Shown piece by piece: positions 33,603 to 42,400 of a stretch of DNA of 64,000 bases. Position numbers and translations under genes: made by a program. Position 1 is the first letter of the stretch. Every line of letters starts with the position of its first letter. The stretch lies in assembly GCF_016583745.1 (NCBI RefSeq), contig NZ_NRRQ01000005.1, positions 1 to 64,000 on the forward strand. The letters run 5' to 3'. This stretch comes from Chromatium okenii (lineage in GTDB: Bacteria > Pseudomonadota > Gammaproteobacteria > Chromatiales > Chromatiaceae). The notes beneath the pieces were generated by a model. That model searched no databases. It had not been told where the DNA came from and was given only the letters and a program-made list of their open reading frames with translations.

Positions 33603-36600
33603 TTATTCCGCAGCGCGTTGCTGCAACCAAGTAATCAATTCGGGCATCGGCATCGCTTTAGCAATTAACCACCCTTGCACTAAATCGCAACCCAAACCAC
33701 GAATTAAATCTAAATCCGCTTGTGTTTCCACGCCTTCCGCAACCGTCGTTAAATTCAGTTTGTGCGCCATATCAATGCTGGCTGCTAAAATTGCCCGCAC
33801 CGCCGGGCGTTCCGCAGCGCCCTGTACAAAGCTGCGATCAATTTTGAGTTCTCCAAACGGAATCCGCTGCAATTGTTCCATTGAAGAATAGCCGGTGCCA
33901 AAATCATCAATGGATAACTTAAAGCCTTTAATTCGTAGCCGCGTGAGCACGTCCATTGAAATATCAAGATCAGATAAAATGGTGGTCTCGGTAATTTCTA
34001 AAATTAAATGTTCTGGCAATAACTGCGATGCCTGCAAACTCTCTACAATAAACTCCGGCAAATGAATATCGGATAACCAAGTCGCCGATAAATTAAAGGC
34101 AATCACTAACCGAAATCCAGCCGTAATCAACGCATCGCAATCTTGCACCGTTTTTTCTAATAAGCGCCGCGACAACGGCGCAATTAACCCATAACGTTCG
34201 GCCGCACTGATAAATAAATCCGGGCGGATCATTTGCCCGCCATGCTGCCACCGCGCCAGCGCTTCCACGCCAATCACCTCCAGCGTGTTGGCGTCCACCT
34301 TGGGCTGAAACACCATGCTGAATTCATCAAGCGCTATGCCTTCCCGCAAATCGGCAGGCGTGATCTCCGGTGCCAAGACCGGCATCGAGTGCCGCATCAA
34401 TTGACGGCGGGTTGCTGTCAACAGCTCCGTCAGCACCTCGCGGGTCAACGGTTTGCGCACTGCGCCACGCAGATGCAGCCCTTTGGAACGCGCCAAATCT
34501 GCCACCGTGTGCAGCAACTGCGCGTCCACGCCGCTGGCAATAATCAGATCGCCCGGATAACCGGCATGAGCGAGACAGCGTAAAAATTCAATGCCGTCCA
34601 TGCCCGGCATCTTCAAATCGGTAATCAACAGATCAATTCCGGTGCTGCCGGCGCGTTCGATGGTGAGCAGCGCCGCCTCGCCGTTGGTGACGGTGAGCAC
34701 TTCGCTGATGCCCAGCGCCGTCAGCAGCAAACTGGTTTGACGCCGCACAATCGGATCATCGTCAATAATCAGCGCGTTGTACGGGCGCAACTCCGACGGT
34801 AAACACGGCGACACCTCCGCGAGCGGGCGCACTTCGGTTGGCGCGGCATGAATGCGCTCATTGAGCGTTTCCACGTCGTTGAGGGCGTGTTCCAGCTCCG
34901 TCAATAACGGCAATACCGCATCTAACCGACCGGCATTGACCGCCGTTTCTAAACGATTGGCTTGCGTCGCAAAATAAAACGCGCCGATCACCTGTGCCGA
35001 GGATTTCAATTTGTGCATCAGCAACGCTAAATCCCGCGCTGCGCCGGAGCGCAATAATTGGCGGGCGCAGTTCAAATCGGTGCGGGTGGTGGCGGTGAAT
35101 AAATCGACCAATTCCTGCATGTGCGGCGGGCTGAGTTGACCCAGAATGCGGATCAAATGACTGGTGTCGAGAATTGCGGTGACATCCGTCGTGACCAGCG
35201 CCGTCGTCGTTGCTGCGTCCGGCACCGGACGCGCAACGTATTGCGGCAGCCACTGCACCAGCCGGTCTTGGAGCGCGGTGAGCGTGATCGGTTTGTATAA
35301 AACATCATTGATGCCCGCCGCTAAACATTGCGCTTTCACTTCTGGCAAGACGGCAGCCGTGAGGGCGAGAATGGGTAAATAACCGCCTTGTTCCTGTTCA
35401 CCGGCGCGAATCGACCGCGCTAACGCCATGCCATCCATGCCGGGCATATTGAGATCAGTGAGTAACAGATCGTGCGTCCCAGCTTTCCATTTGGCGATGG
35501 CGCTCACGCCGTTGTCGGCGATGTCCACCCGATAGCCCAGCAGCTCCAATTGCATTTTGAGCAAGATTTGATTGGTGGGGTTGTCTTCGGCGATCAAAAT
35601 CAGGGGCGGCAACGCGGGATTGAGGGGCGCGGCAGCGCGAGGCTGCGCAGTTGCTCGCCCCTGCGTCAATTCTTGAATCACCTGTTGCGCCACCGCCCGC
35701 TGCCGGGCGGCATCGAGAATGCTGGCGTAGGTGGAGGTCAAAGAGTGCAGGAAATCGACTTCGGTTTGGTCATAACCGCCGGGGCGATTCGCCAAACCCA
35801 CGACGCCCAATAAATGGTCGCCGGTGCGAATCGGCATCCCTAAAAACGCATGAATCGGCGGATGTCCGGTGGGAAACGGTGTGGTTTGGCGCGAGGTCTC
35901 AAAGTCATTCACGATCACTGCTGCGCCAGCTTCCAAAATGGTGCCAAACAGGTTGTGAATATCCTGAAATACCATGCCATTGCGCTGGGCAAGATCGAGC
36001 AGGTGATAGGTGTGTTCCGTCCACGCAATGCCGCTGATCGCCTGCGGGCGAAAGCCTTGGCTGCCGTCTGGTTGTTCATACACTTCCAAAATCAGCCCGT
36101 GCGCACTCTTGGTCAGAATCAGCAACCCGTCCAGCAACAGCGACGAGGTGGCGGCAAGGTCTTGGGTGGCGATGAACTGCGCGAGCGCCTGCCGCTGTAA
36201 TTCCAACAAACGACCGTCGCGTTTTTGTTCACTCAGCAAGCGTTTTTGCTCAGTGATGTCGGTGCGGATTGAGATGTAGCGTTCGGGTTGACCGTCGGCG
36301 TTAAGAATTGGCGCGATGGTCGCCTGCACCCAATAGGCGCTGCCGTCTTTGCTGCGATTTTTCACCTCACCTTGCCAGATGTGTCCTCGCGTGATCGTGC
36401 GCCACATGCCTTCAAACAGCGCCGGCGGGTGATAGCCGGATTTAATCAGGCGATGGTTGCGTCCAATCAGTTCCTCGCGCCGATAGCCGCTGATGTCGCA
36501 AAACTTGGAATTGACGCTGATGATGGTGCCGTCGGTGCTGGAAACCGAGACGATGGCATGACGATCAAGCGCCTTTTTCAGATCGCTGAGTTCGCGCCAT

Positions 36601-37685
36601 GCCCGCCGCCGTTGCTCATAAATCGTCTCAAAGCGGCGAAACTGCCGCGCCCGGGTGACGGTTGCCAGTGTCAATTGCGGCGCGGTGACGGGAACAAATA
36701 ACTGGGGTTCGCCATTGGCATCGCACGCGGCAAGCTGTTGAGTGTCCGCCGTTGCGAGATAAGTCACCGGCAGCCGCGCAAAGCGTTTGTGGCGGTGCAG
36801 TAACGCCATCACATCGCTGCCGCGACAGGTGGGCAGCGTGACGTTAACGACGCACATTTCCGGTGCAAAATCAAAAACCTGTGTCCACACTTCGGCAGGT
36901 TCACTGCCCGCCAGCACGTCACAACCGGCGGCGCGTAAGTGCGTGATGTGCTGTGACAACTGCGGCGGCGCATCCAGCACCAGCACGCGATATGGCTGGC
37001 GCGGCGACCACGCCAGCCCGGTTAATTCGCTGAGTAACTGTTCGCAACTGACCGGCGCATCCAATAACACCTGTGCTCCCGCCTGCCGCGCTGCGAGCTG
37101 GGGCGCAAAGTCGTTGCTGCTCAACACGGCGACGAATAACGGCACCTCGGTGGCGGACGGGGGACATAAGGCTGAGAGCGCGGCGGCATGTTCAGTCAGC
37201 CACTCCGCGCTGCTCAATACAATCACCTGCGCTAACTTGGTCTGGCGCTGGCGCAGAAAGGGGAGGACGTGCGCGGCGAGTTGACGCTCGACGACAAAGC
37301 CGAGCGCCCGCAGCGTGGTGGAGAGCGCGACCTCCACGCTTGCCGCGCCAGCATCTTCTTCTACCAATACAAACAACCATTCATGCGGTGCAGCAGGCAG
37401 CAGGTTGAGGTCTAAGGTGCTGAGGTGCTGCCCTTGTTCCAATAACGTTGCCAATTCCTCTGCCATTTGCAACACCGGCACCAGCCGCTGCAACGGCGGG
37501 GTGTCGCGCAGAAATTCGCCCAACACGCTGACCAAGGTCTCGGCGCGTCCAATCACTTCGAGCCAGCCAGTGCTGCGATAGCGTTCCAGAATCTGCCGCC
37601 CTACGTCGGCTAACTGAGCTCCGGACTGATGTTCCCAACCGCCGCTGGTAAGCAATTCGATCAAGGTGCGCAAATGCTGGGTCAT
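33603..37685 (-). CDS. Giant PAS-GAF-REC-HPt-REC-EAL signalling protein
   Basis: 1360 residues, apparently soluble. The N-terminal ~370 residues contain degenerate receiver-like folds (LVEEDAGAASVEVALSTTLR; VLVLDAPPQLSQHITHLRAA). Then PAS (DGTIISVNSKFCDISGYRRE), GAF (GIAWTEHTYHLLDLAQRN), REC (LTDLNMPGMDGMALARSIRA), HPt (LMHKLKSSAQVIGAFYF, His acceptor), a second REC (LLITDLKMPGMDGIEFLRCL), and an EAL phosphodiesterase (GVEALARWQHGG, DDFGTGYSSMEQL, KIDRSFV, AEGVETQADL), all with key residues. There is no kinase domain, so it receives phosphate from elsewhere and probably degrades c-di-GMP. Start ATG 37685 (MTQHLRTLIEL). Convergent with the GGDEF-hemerythrin gene, 34 nt apart. Confidence 0.9.
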   Translation of the reverse strand: MTQHLRTLIELLTSGGWEHQSGAQLADVGRQILERYRSTGWLEVIGRAETLVSVLGEFLRDTPPLQRLVPVLQMAEELATLLEQGQHLSTLDLNLLPAAPHEWLFVLVEEDAGAASVEVALSTTLRALGFVVERQLAAHVLPFLRQRQTKLAQVIVLSSAEWLTEHAAALSALCPPSATEVPLFVAVLSSNDFAPQLAARQAGAQVLLDAPVSCEQLLSELTGLAWSPRQPYRVLVLDAPPQLSQHITHLRAAGCDVLAGSEPAEVWTQVFDFAPEMCVVNVTLPTCRGSDVMALLHRHKRFARLPVTYLATADTQQLAACDANGEPQLFVPVTAPQLTLATVTRARQFRRFETIYEQRRRAWRELSDLKKALDRHAIVSVSSTDGTIISVNSKFCDISGYRREELIGRNHRLIKSGYHPPALFEGMWRTITRGHIWQGEVKNRSKDGSAYWVQATIAPILNADGQPERYISIRTDITEQKRLLSEQKRDGRLLELQRQALAQFIATQDLAATSSLLLDGLLILTKSAHGLILEVYEQPDGSQGFRPQAISGIAWTEHTYHLLDLAQRNGMVFQDIHNLFGTILEAGAAVIVNDFETSRQTTPFPTGHPPIHAFLGMPIRTGDHLLGVVGLANRPGGYDQTEVDFLHSLTSTYASILDAARQRAVAQQVIQELTQGRATAQPRAAAPLNPALPPLILIAEDNPTNQILLKMQLELLGYRVDIADNGVSAIAKWKAGTHDLLLTDLNMPGMDGMALARSIRAGEQEQGGYLPILALTAAVLPEVKAQCLAAGINDVLYKPITLTALQDRLVQWLPQYVARPVPDAATTTALVTTDVTAILDTSHLIRILGQLSPPHMQELVDLFTATTRTDLNCARQLLRSGAARDLALLMHKLKSSAQVIGAFYFATQANRLETAVNAGRLDAVLPLLTELEHALNDVETLNERIHAAPTEVRPLAEVSPCLPSELRPYNALIIDDDPIVRRQTSLLLTALGISEVLTVTNGEAALLTIERAGSTGIDLLITDLKMPGMDGIEFLRCLAHAGYPGDLIIASGVDAQLLHTVADLARSKGLHLRGAVRKPLTREVLTELLTATRRQLMRHSMPVLAPEITPADLREGIALDEFSMVFQPKVDANTLEVIGVEALARWQHGGQMIRPDLFISAAERYGLIAPLSRRLLEKTVQDCDALITAGFRLVIAFNLSATWLSDIHLPEFIVESLQASQLLPEHLILEITETTILSDLDISMDVLTRLRIKGFKLSIDDFGTGYSSMEQLQRIPFGELKIDRSFVQGAAERPAVRAILAASIDMAHKLNLTTVAEGVETQADLDLIRGLGCDLVQGWLIAKAMPMPELITWLQQRAAE

Positions 37686-37713
37686 GGGCGTCGCTGATGA
37701 TGAATAGAGGTTT

Positions 37714-38379
37714 TTAGAAAACAAACCGTTCTGGTTCGGGTACGCCACGCAGTGCTGGGATGTTGGTTTCAAAGAGCGTGCGCCGCTCAAATTTTTGGGC
37801 ACGCAAGCGCGTCGTCAAGGTTGCTGCCATCGCTGGCGCTTCGCCAATGATACAAAATAGCCGTCCGCCGACCGTGAGCTGTTCTTGCAGCGCCGGCACC
37901 AGTGCGGACGTCGGCAGTGAGCCGGTGACGACAATCACATCAAAAGGACCGCCCGCTATCGTTCCGGCTAATCCATCGGCGTCGCGGATTTCCACGCCTT
38001 TGAGTTTCAAGGTCGCCAACCGCGCTCGCGCCGCTGCTGCCAGCGCGGGATCAATCTCCACACTCAACACCCGTCCGCCCAACTCCCGCAAACAGGCGGT
38101 GACATAACCACTGCCGGTGCCGATTTCTAACACGCGCTCGCCGGGCTGCACTGCCACCGCTTGCAAGAGGCGTCCGACCACTGTTGGCGGCAGCATCTGC
38201 GCGGTCGCGGTCAACGGCACGGGTAAATCGGCATACGCCAAACCTTGATAAGCCTCTGGAACAAACTGCTCGCGGGCAATCGCTGACATCGCTTCCAAAG
38301 CGCGGTCATTGAGCACGTCCCAAGGGCGCACTTGCTGTTGAATCATGTTGAAACGGGCGTGGGCAAAGTGGTCAGTCAT
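37714..38379 (-). CDS. Protein-L-isoaspartate O-methyltransferase family protein
   Basis: 221 residues, class I SAM-dependent fold. The family start MTDHFAHARFNMIQQQVRPW is followed by PEAYQGLAYADLPVPL, AQMLPPTVVGRLLQA, and SAM motif I VLEIGTGSGYVTACLREL. Proteins of this subgroup (YP-x-S-type Pcm relatives) are annotated as protein repair methyltransferases, but some act in other pathways, so I give no symbol. It lies 28 nt upstream of the giant EAL gene on the same strand. Confidence 0.88.
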   Translation of the reverse strand: MTDHFAHARFNMIQQQVRPWDVLNDRALEAMSAIAREQFVPEAYQGLAYADLPVPLTATAQMLPPTVVGRLLQAVAVQPGERVLEIGTGSGYVTACLRELGGRVLSVEIDPALAAAARARLATLKLKGVEIRDADGLAGTIAGGPFDVIVVTGSLPTSALVPALQEQLTVGGRLFCIIGEAPAMAATLTTRLRAQKFERRTLFETNIPALRGVPEPERFVF

Positions 38380-38560
38380 GGCGCTGGTCGTCCTCTAAAC
38401 AGGTTGTCTTTTTTTAGGTGGGCACAGTTTAATTGATCGCCGCTGGTGCGGGCGTAACACAGTTCACACTAGGAACAGTGCGGCAGTGCAGTTTACTGGA
38501 TACGCTACAGTAGTCAGCACTGTGATCAAAACTGAGTAGCATCACGAGAGGTTATCCGCT

Positions 38561-39454
38561 ATGAACATTTTTCGTTTTTGTATATCCGCATTAACCGCAG
38601 TATTGTGTGTATCTGGAACGGTTAGCGTGATGGCAGATAGTGCAAAACCAACTGTAGAACCCAATTATACAGTGCGGGTGTATAGCATTACCTTATCGCG
38701 CAATGATCCGACTGATGTTTATCTGCCATCTATTCGCACCAGCCAGCGCAATAAGTTTATTGATGCGTTTCCTTTAATTACGCTGTTGCAGGGTGCAAAT
38801 GTCGATAAAGCGCATTATAAAACGCTCGCTCGTTCATTAGCACGACGGGGCTTTGTGGTGGCCGTTCCTAATCATGCTCAAACTTTTCCCGGAATGCCCG
38901 TTGCGGGATTATTCAGCGACGTTCACGTTGTGACTGATGTACTGGCGGAAATGAAAACAGAAGATGGTGATTCTAAATCACCGCTGTATCGGATTGTTGA
39001 TACGGAGCACATGGGTTTAATTGGTCATTCTTTTGGTGGCGGAATTGGTCTGTATGCGCTGGCAAAACAGTGTGATCCACCGATCTGTGATGCCACTTAT
39101 GAACGTCCAAGCGCATTGCGGGCGGCAGTATTTTATGGAGCCCATTTAGTCAATGCCGATGATACGGTCACTGATCTTGATACGTCTGATGTCGCAGTGG
39201 CGCTGTTGCAAGGCACAAAAGATGGCGTGGCAACGCCCGATGAAGTGAGTCGTACCTTGCCGATATTGGAATTGCCACAGGCGTTAATCAGTATTGAAGG
39301 CGCAAATCACTATGCTCTTTGCGATACCAATAATCCCACTGGAGCGAGTCCTGATCCAAGCGATCCTGCGCTTGATCAAGCAGATGCCATTGATGCGGTC
39401 AGTCGTTGGGCTGAACTGTGGTTGCGACCACGCTTAAAGGGCGCTGTGCGCTAA
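38561..39454 (+). CDS. Secreted alpha/beta hydrolase (chlorophyllase/DLH-like)
   Basis: 297 residues. A Sec signal peptide (MNIFRFCISALTAVLCVSGT, then VSVMADS) precedes the hydrolase fold: YSITLSRNDPTDVYLPS, FPLITLLQGANVDKAHYKTL, the nucleophile elbow LIGHSFGGGIGLYAL, and GANHYALCDTNNP with the candidate catalytic histidine. It resembles PAF-acetylhydrolase/chlorophyllase-like esterases. The substrate is unknown. ATG 38561 has GAGAGGT upstream. It precedes tRNA-Arg. Confidence 0.82.
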   Translation: MNIFRFCISALTAVLCVSGTVSVMADSAKPTVEPNYTVRVYSITLSRNDPTDVYLPSIRTSQRNKFIDAFPLITLLQGANVDKAHYKTLARSLARRGFVVAVPNHAQTFPGMPVAGLFSDVHVVTDVLAEMKTEDGDSKSPLYRIVDTEHMGLIGHSFGGGIGLYALAKQCDPPICDATYERPSALRAAVFYGAHLVNADDTVTDLDTSDVAVALLQGTKDGVATPDEVSRTLPILELPQALISIEGANHYALCDTNNPTGASPDPSDPALDQADAIDAVSRWAELWLRPRLKGAVR

Positions 39455-39499
39455 TTTGCGCAACAACGATGCGTACTTGCGCCTCATTTTTTTGCGCCA

Positions 39500-39558
39500 G
39501 TTGCTGTCAATCTACCGCGAGCGCAGCGAAAAATCCGCGTTTGGGCATTGACAGCAAC
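39500..39558. other. 12-bp perfect inverted repeat upstream of tRNA-Arg
   Basis: GTTGCTGTCAAT (39500-39511) pairs with ATTGACAGCAAC (39547-39558). The 35-nt interior has a further GCG-rich pairing (CCGCG...CGCGG). It has no T-tract. It could terminate the hydrolase transcript or mark the end of a lost element next to the tRNA. Confidence 0.5.
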
Positions 39559-39590
39559 AGCGGTTATCTGAATAATCCGCAGCTCACCAA

Positions 39591-39667
39591 GCGCCCGTAG
39601 CTCAGCTGGATAGAGTACCTGGCTACGAACCAGGTGGTCGGGAGTTCGAATCTCTCCGGGCGCGCCA
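39591..39667 (+). tRNA. tRNA-Arg (anticodon ACG)
   Basis: Full cloverleaf: acceptor GCGCCCG/CGGGCGC, D-arm GCTCAGCTGGATAGAGT, anticodon stem CCTGG/CCAGG with loop CTACGAA (anticodon 39625-39627), T-arm GGGAGTTCGAATCTCTC, discriminator G and encoded CCA. ACG is normally edited to ICG. Confidence 0.97.
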
Positions 39668-39685
39668 AATCAAGTCTTATGATCA

Positions 39686-39719
39686 AGCGGTTGTCGGTTT
39701 TCCGATACCGCTTTTTTTT
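39686..39719 (+). terminator. Rho-independent terminator after tRNA-Arg
   Basis: AGCGGT-TGTCGG-TTT-CCGATACCGCT forms a stem with one bulge, followed by eight Ts. It is 19 nt downstream of the CCA end. Confidence 0.9.
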
Positions 39720-39779
39720 GCGCTCGGATTCTCTCAAAAGAGACTTTTTAGGCGTTAATTCATTTCGATGGGTTGCGTT

Positions 39780-40178
39780 TCACCGCGTCACATGCAACGC
39801 CAATAAGCGTTGCAAAATATCCGTGTCATGCACTGCCGCCGCAGTATCTTCCCAGCCATACGCCGCCACCACCGCACGATCTCATTGCTCATGCGCATTC
39901 ACCAGCCACGCAGGTTTTTGATTATAAAAAGTGGTCAAGGTGCGCTGGTTTAATTGCGCAGTGTATTCCGGTTTGGGAATGATGCGCTCAGGATAACCGG
40001 CAATCACTTCGGGCTGGCGCTCAATCCATTCTGGCAGATTGAACCAATTCTCACGCAATTGATTTAATTTGCACGCAGCTTCAGCAATTGCAAGCGCATG
40101 ATGGCGATATTCTGCTGCAATAATTAGCATCAGCGCACCGCTGGCGTGTGGTTTCAATGTGGTTTTTCTTTTGAGCAT
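39780..40178 (-). pseudogene. C-terminal remnant of a type II/IIG-like DNA methyltransferase
   Basis: The minus strand reads ACKLNQLRENWFNLPEW, YPERIIPKPEYTAQL, NQRTLTTFYNQKPAWLVNAH. TGA (39882-39884) follows where a leucine is expected. In the same frame it continues DRAVVAAYGWEDTAAAVHDT, DILQRLLALHVT to a stop at 39780. This is the conserved C-terminal region of large class I SAM-dependent DNA methyltransferases (YNQRPTWL, D-x-AV-x-AAYGW, I-L-x-RLLALN). The catalytic domain is absent. The remnant lies next to tRNA-Arg, a common island insertion site. Confidence 0.75.
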
Positions 40179-40525
40179 TAAAATAAATTGCCATTATCAA
40201 AGCCTTTTCTACTGCCACTTTGATGGTTAACGTGACGTAGTTGCGATACAAGCGTTTGATTGAGTTGTCAGTTGGCGGCAACAACGTTGTTTTTACTGAC
40301 AAGCGCCAACTGATAACTGATGAAATTTTTGCAACTGCGTCACTCCTCACTCAATTCGTTATTGACGCATTGCCGTATATGAGCACGGATATAAGCGTCA
40401 ACTTAAAACGGCTGCGGTTTATTCATAGCATCGTTTTCATCTGGTTGTCACCTTGACGTGTTTTACTACGATAATCAACAACTTTGTATTGCAATGAATG
40501 ATGTTAAATCATTTCATTTTCCCCG
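40179..40525. other. Gene-poor region with inverted repeat, upstream of a chemoreceptor
   Basis: No gene recognised. TCAGTTGGCG (40268-40277) pairs with CGCCAACTGA (40304-40313), and the right arm continues TAACTGATGA. A related string, CGCCAACTAACAACTGTCAG, occurs near 48821. These look like degraded repeats. The last ~100 bp presumably carry the chemoreceptor promoter. Confidence 0.45.
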
Positions 40526-42391
40526 ATGACTATTCGTAAAAGCGTTACTCTCGCCGCGATCTGCGTCACCTTATTAGTCGCCGCCGCTTTGATTCTGGTC
40601 GCCCGCGCCAGCAATGCCCGCATCGAAAGCCGCGTCGCGCTCGCCGTGACCACTGATCGCACGCTCATTTGGGGGCAGGTGGTGGAGCGGCTGTTTGACA
40701 AGATGGCAAGCGGGATCGCGGCATTTGACAGCGATTTCACCCTCCGCCAAGCGATTAAGGCGCACGATGCCGACGCGTTGCAGCACGCGGTGGCGGCGCT
40801 CACTAACTTGATCAGCGAGCAAGGGTATTTTGAGCAACTGTATATTTTTGATGCTGCCGCGCAGCAGCTCTGTTGCGGCACCACGCCGCTGCCGCCAGAT
40901 GTGCGGGCGTTGAGTCAGCTCCCGCCGCCGGATGAACAACCGCTGCGGCGCATCGGTCGCAACGCGCAAGGTGAACCGGTGGCGTTGCTGGCATTTCGGC
41001 TGTTCGTGCGCCATGCGCCGATTGGCGTGATCGTGTTGCAACAACCGCTGCACAGTGCGCTGGAACGCTTCAAAACCGTTGCCAATTCTGAGGTCGCGCT
41101 TGCCAGCGCCAGCGGACAATTGTTTCTCAACACTGCGCCAGCCCGTTTTGCCGAGCTGCAAATCGCGCTGCCCGTGCTCGGCGAGCGGCGTTATCAGGTC
41201 GTCACCGCTGCGGATGCGACCTACACCGCCAGCGTCGTTCCCATCGCCGGCGTGGACGGACAACCGCTCGTCCATCTCCTCAGCTTGACGGATGAAACCG
41301 CACTCTTTGCCGCGCAGCGCCAATTTGAATGGATCGCCTACAGCGGCGTCGCACTCCTGCTGTTAGCCGCCAGCCTCGGTTTATTTTGGTATATGCGCTG
41401 GGCGCTCTTGCCGCTCAATGCCGCCGTCGCCACCGTATCGGCGCTGGCGGAGGGCAATTTGAACGTCTCCTTTGCCACCACCAGCACGGACGAAGTCGGA
41501 CGCCTGATGACCGCCTTGCAAGCAATGGTTGAACGCATTCGCGGCATCGTCACCCATCTGCACACCGCCAGCAGCGATCTCCACAATTCAGCGGGCGATA
41601 TGGCGACCTTGGCGCAAAACAGCAAAATTCAGTTTGATCGCCAAAAAACGGAAACCAGCACCGTTGATGCCGCCATCACCCAACTCGCCACTTCTGCGCA
41701 AGAAGTCACCAATCACACCAGTCGCGCCGTCGGTGCGACGGAAATGGCACGGCAGCGCCTCAGCAGCAGTCGGGAATTGCTCACCGCCACCACCGCCATC
41801 ATTGAACAATTGGCGCAGGATATTGACCAAGCAGCGGGCGTCGTGATTGGGCTGGCGCAACACAGCCAAGCGGTCGGCAACGTGCTGGACGTGATCCGCA
41901 ACATCGCCAGCCAAACCAACTTGCTGGCGCTCAATGCGTCGATTGAAGCGGCGCGAGCGGGTGAACACGGACGCGGCTTTGCGGTGGTCGCCGATGAAGT
42001 GCGGCAATTGGCCACGCGCACCCATCAATCTATTCAAGAAATTGAAACGATGATTAACAGTTTGAAAAGCAGTTCTGCGCAAGCAGTAGACGTGATTCAT
42101 GCCAATCGTGATCGCGCCCAACAAAGCGTTAGCCATTATGGACAAGCGGTCACTCATTTAGATGTCTTTGCAGAAGCCGTCAACGTATTAACCGATATGA
42201 CTCATCAAATTGCCAGCGCCGCTGAAGAAGAAAGTCGCATGGTTGAAGAAATTGCCCGCGCCATTAACCAAATCACCTTGTTAGCACAAGAATATGCCTC
42301 AGATGCCGCACAAGGATTTGGACAAAGTACGCAATTAAACACGCTTTCGCAAGCATTGCGCGAACGGGTTGCCTATTTTCGGATTCATTAG
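40526..42391 (+). CDS. Methyl-accepting chemotaxis protein
   Basis: 621 residues. A membrane helix at about 7-27 ([20 protein letters not shown]), a periplasmic sensor domain of about 240 residues with no recognised ligand motif, a second helix at about 272-292 ([17 protein letters not shown]), then HAMP ([20 protein letters not shown]) and the signalling domain. Its hairpin tip is [20 protein letters not shown] followed by [20 protein letters not shown]. It senses an unknown external cue and signals to CheA/CheW. It is separated by 9 nt from the EAL-GGDEF gene downstream, so probably co-transcribed with it. Confidence 0.93.
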   Translation: MTIRKSVTLAAICVTLLVAAALILVARASNARIESRVALAVTTDRTLIWGQVVERLFDKMASGIAAFDSDFTLRQAIKAHDADALQHAVAALTNLISEQGYFEQLYIFDAAAQQLCCGTTPLPPDVRALSQLPPPDEQPLRRIGRNAQGEPVALLAFRLFVRHAPIGVIVLQQPLHSALERFKTVANSEVALASASGQLFLNTAPARFAELQIALPVLGERRYQVVTAADATYTASVVPIAGVDGQPLVHLLSLTDETALFAAQRQFEWIAYSGVALLLLAASLGLFWYMRWALLPLNAAVATVSALAEGNLNVSFATTSTDEVGRLMTALQAMVERIRGIVTHLHTASSDLHNSAGDMATLAQNSKIQFDRQKTETSTVDAAITQLATSAQEVTNHTSRAVGATEMARQRLSSSRELLTATTAIIEQLAQDIDQAAGVVIGLAQHSQAVGNVLDVIRNIASQTNLLALNASIEAARAGEHGRGFAVVADEVRQLATRTHQSIQEIETMINSLKSSSAQAVDVIHANRDRAQQSVSHYGQAVTHLDVFAEAVNVLTDMTHQIASAAEEESRMVEEIARAINQITLLAQEYASDAAQGFGQSTQLNTLSQALRERVAYFRIH

Positions 42392-42400
42392 CGAGTTTTT

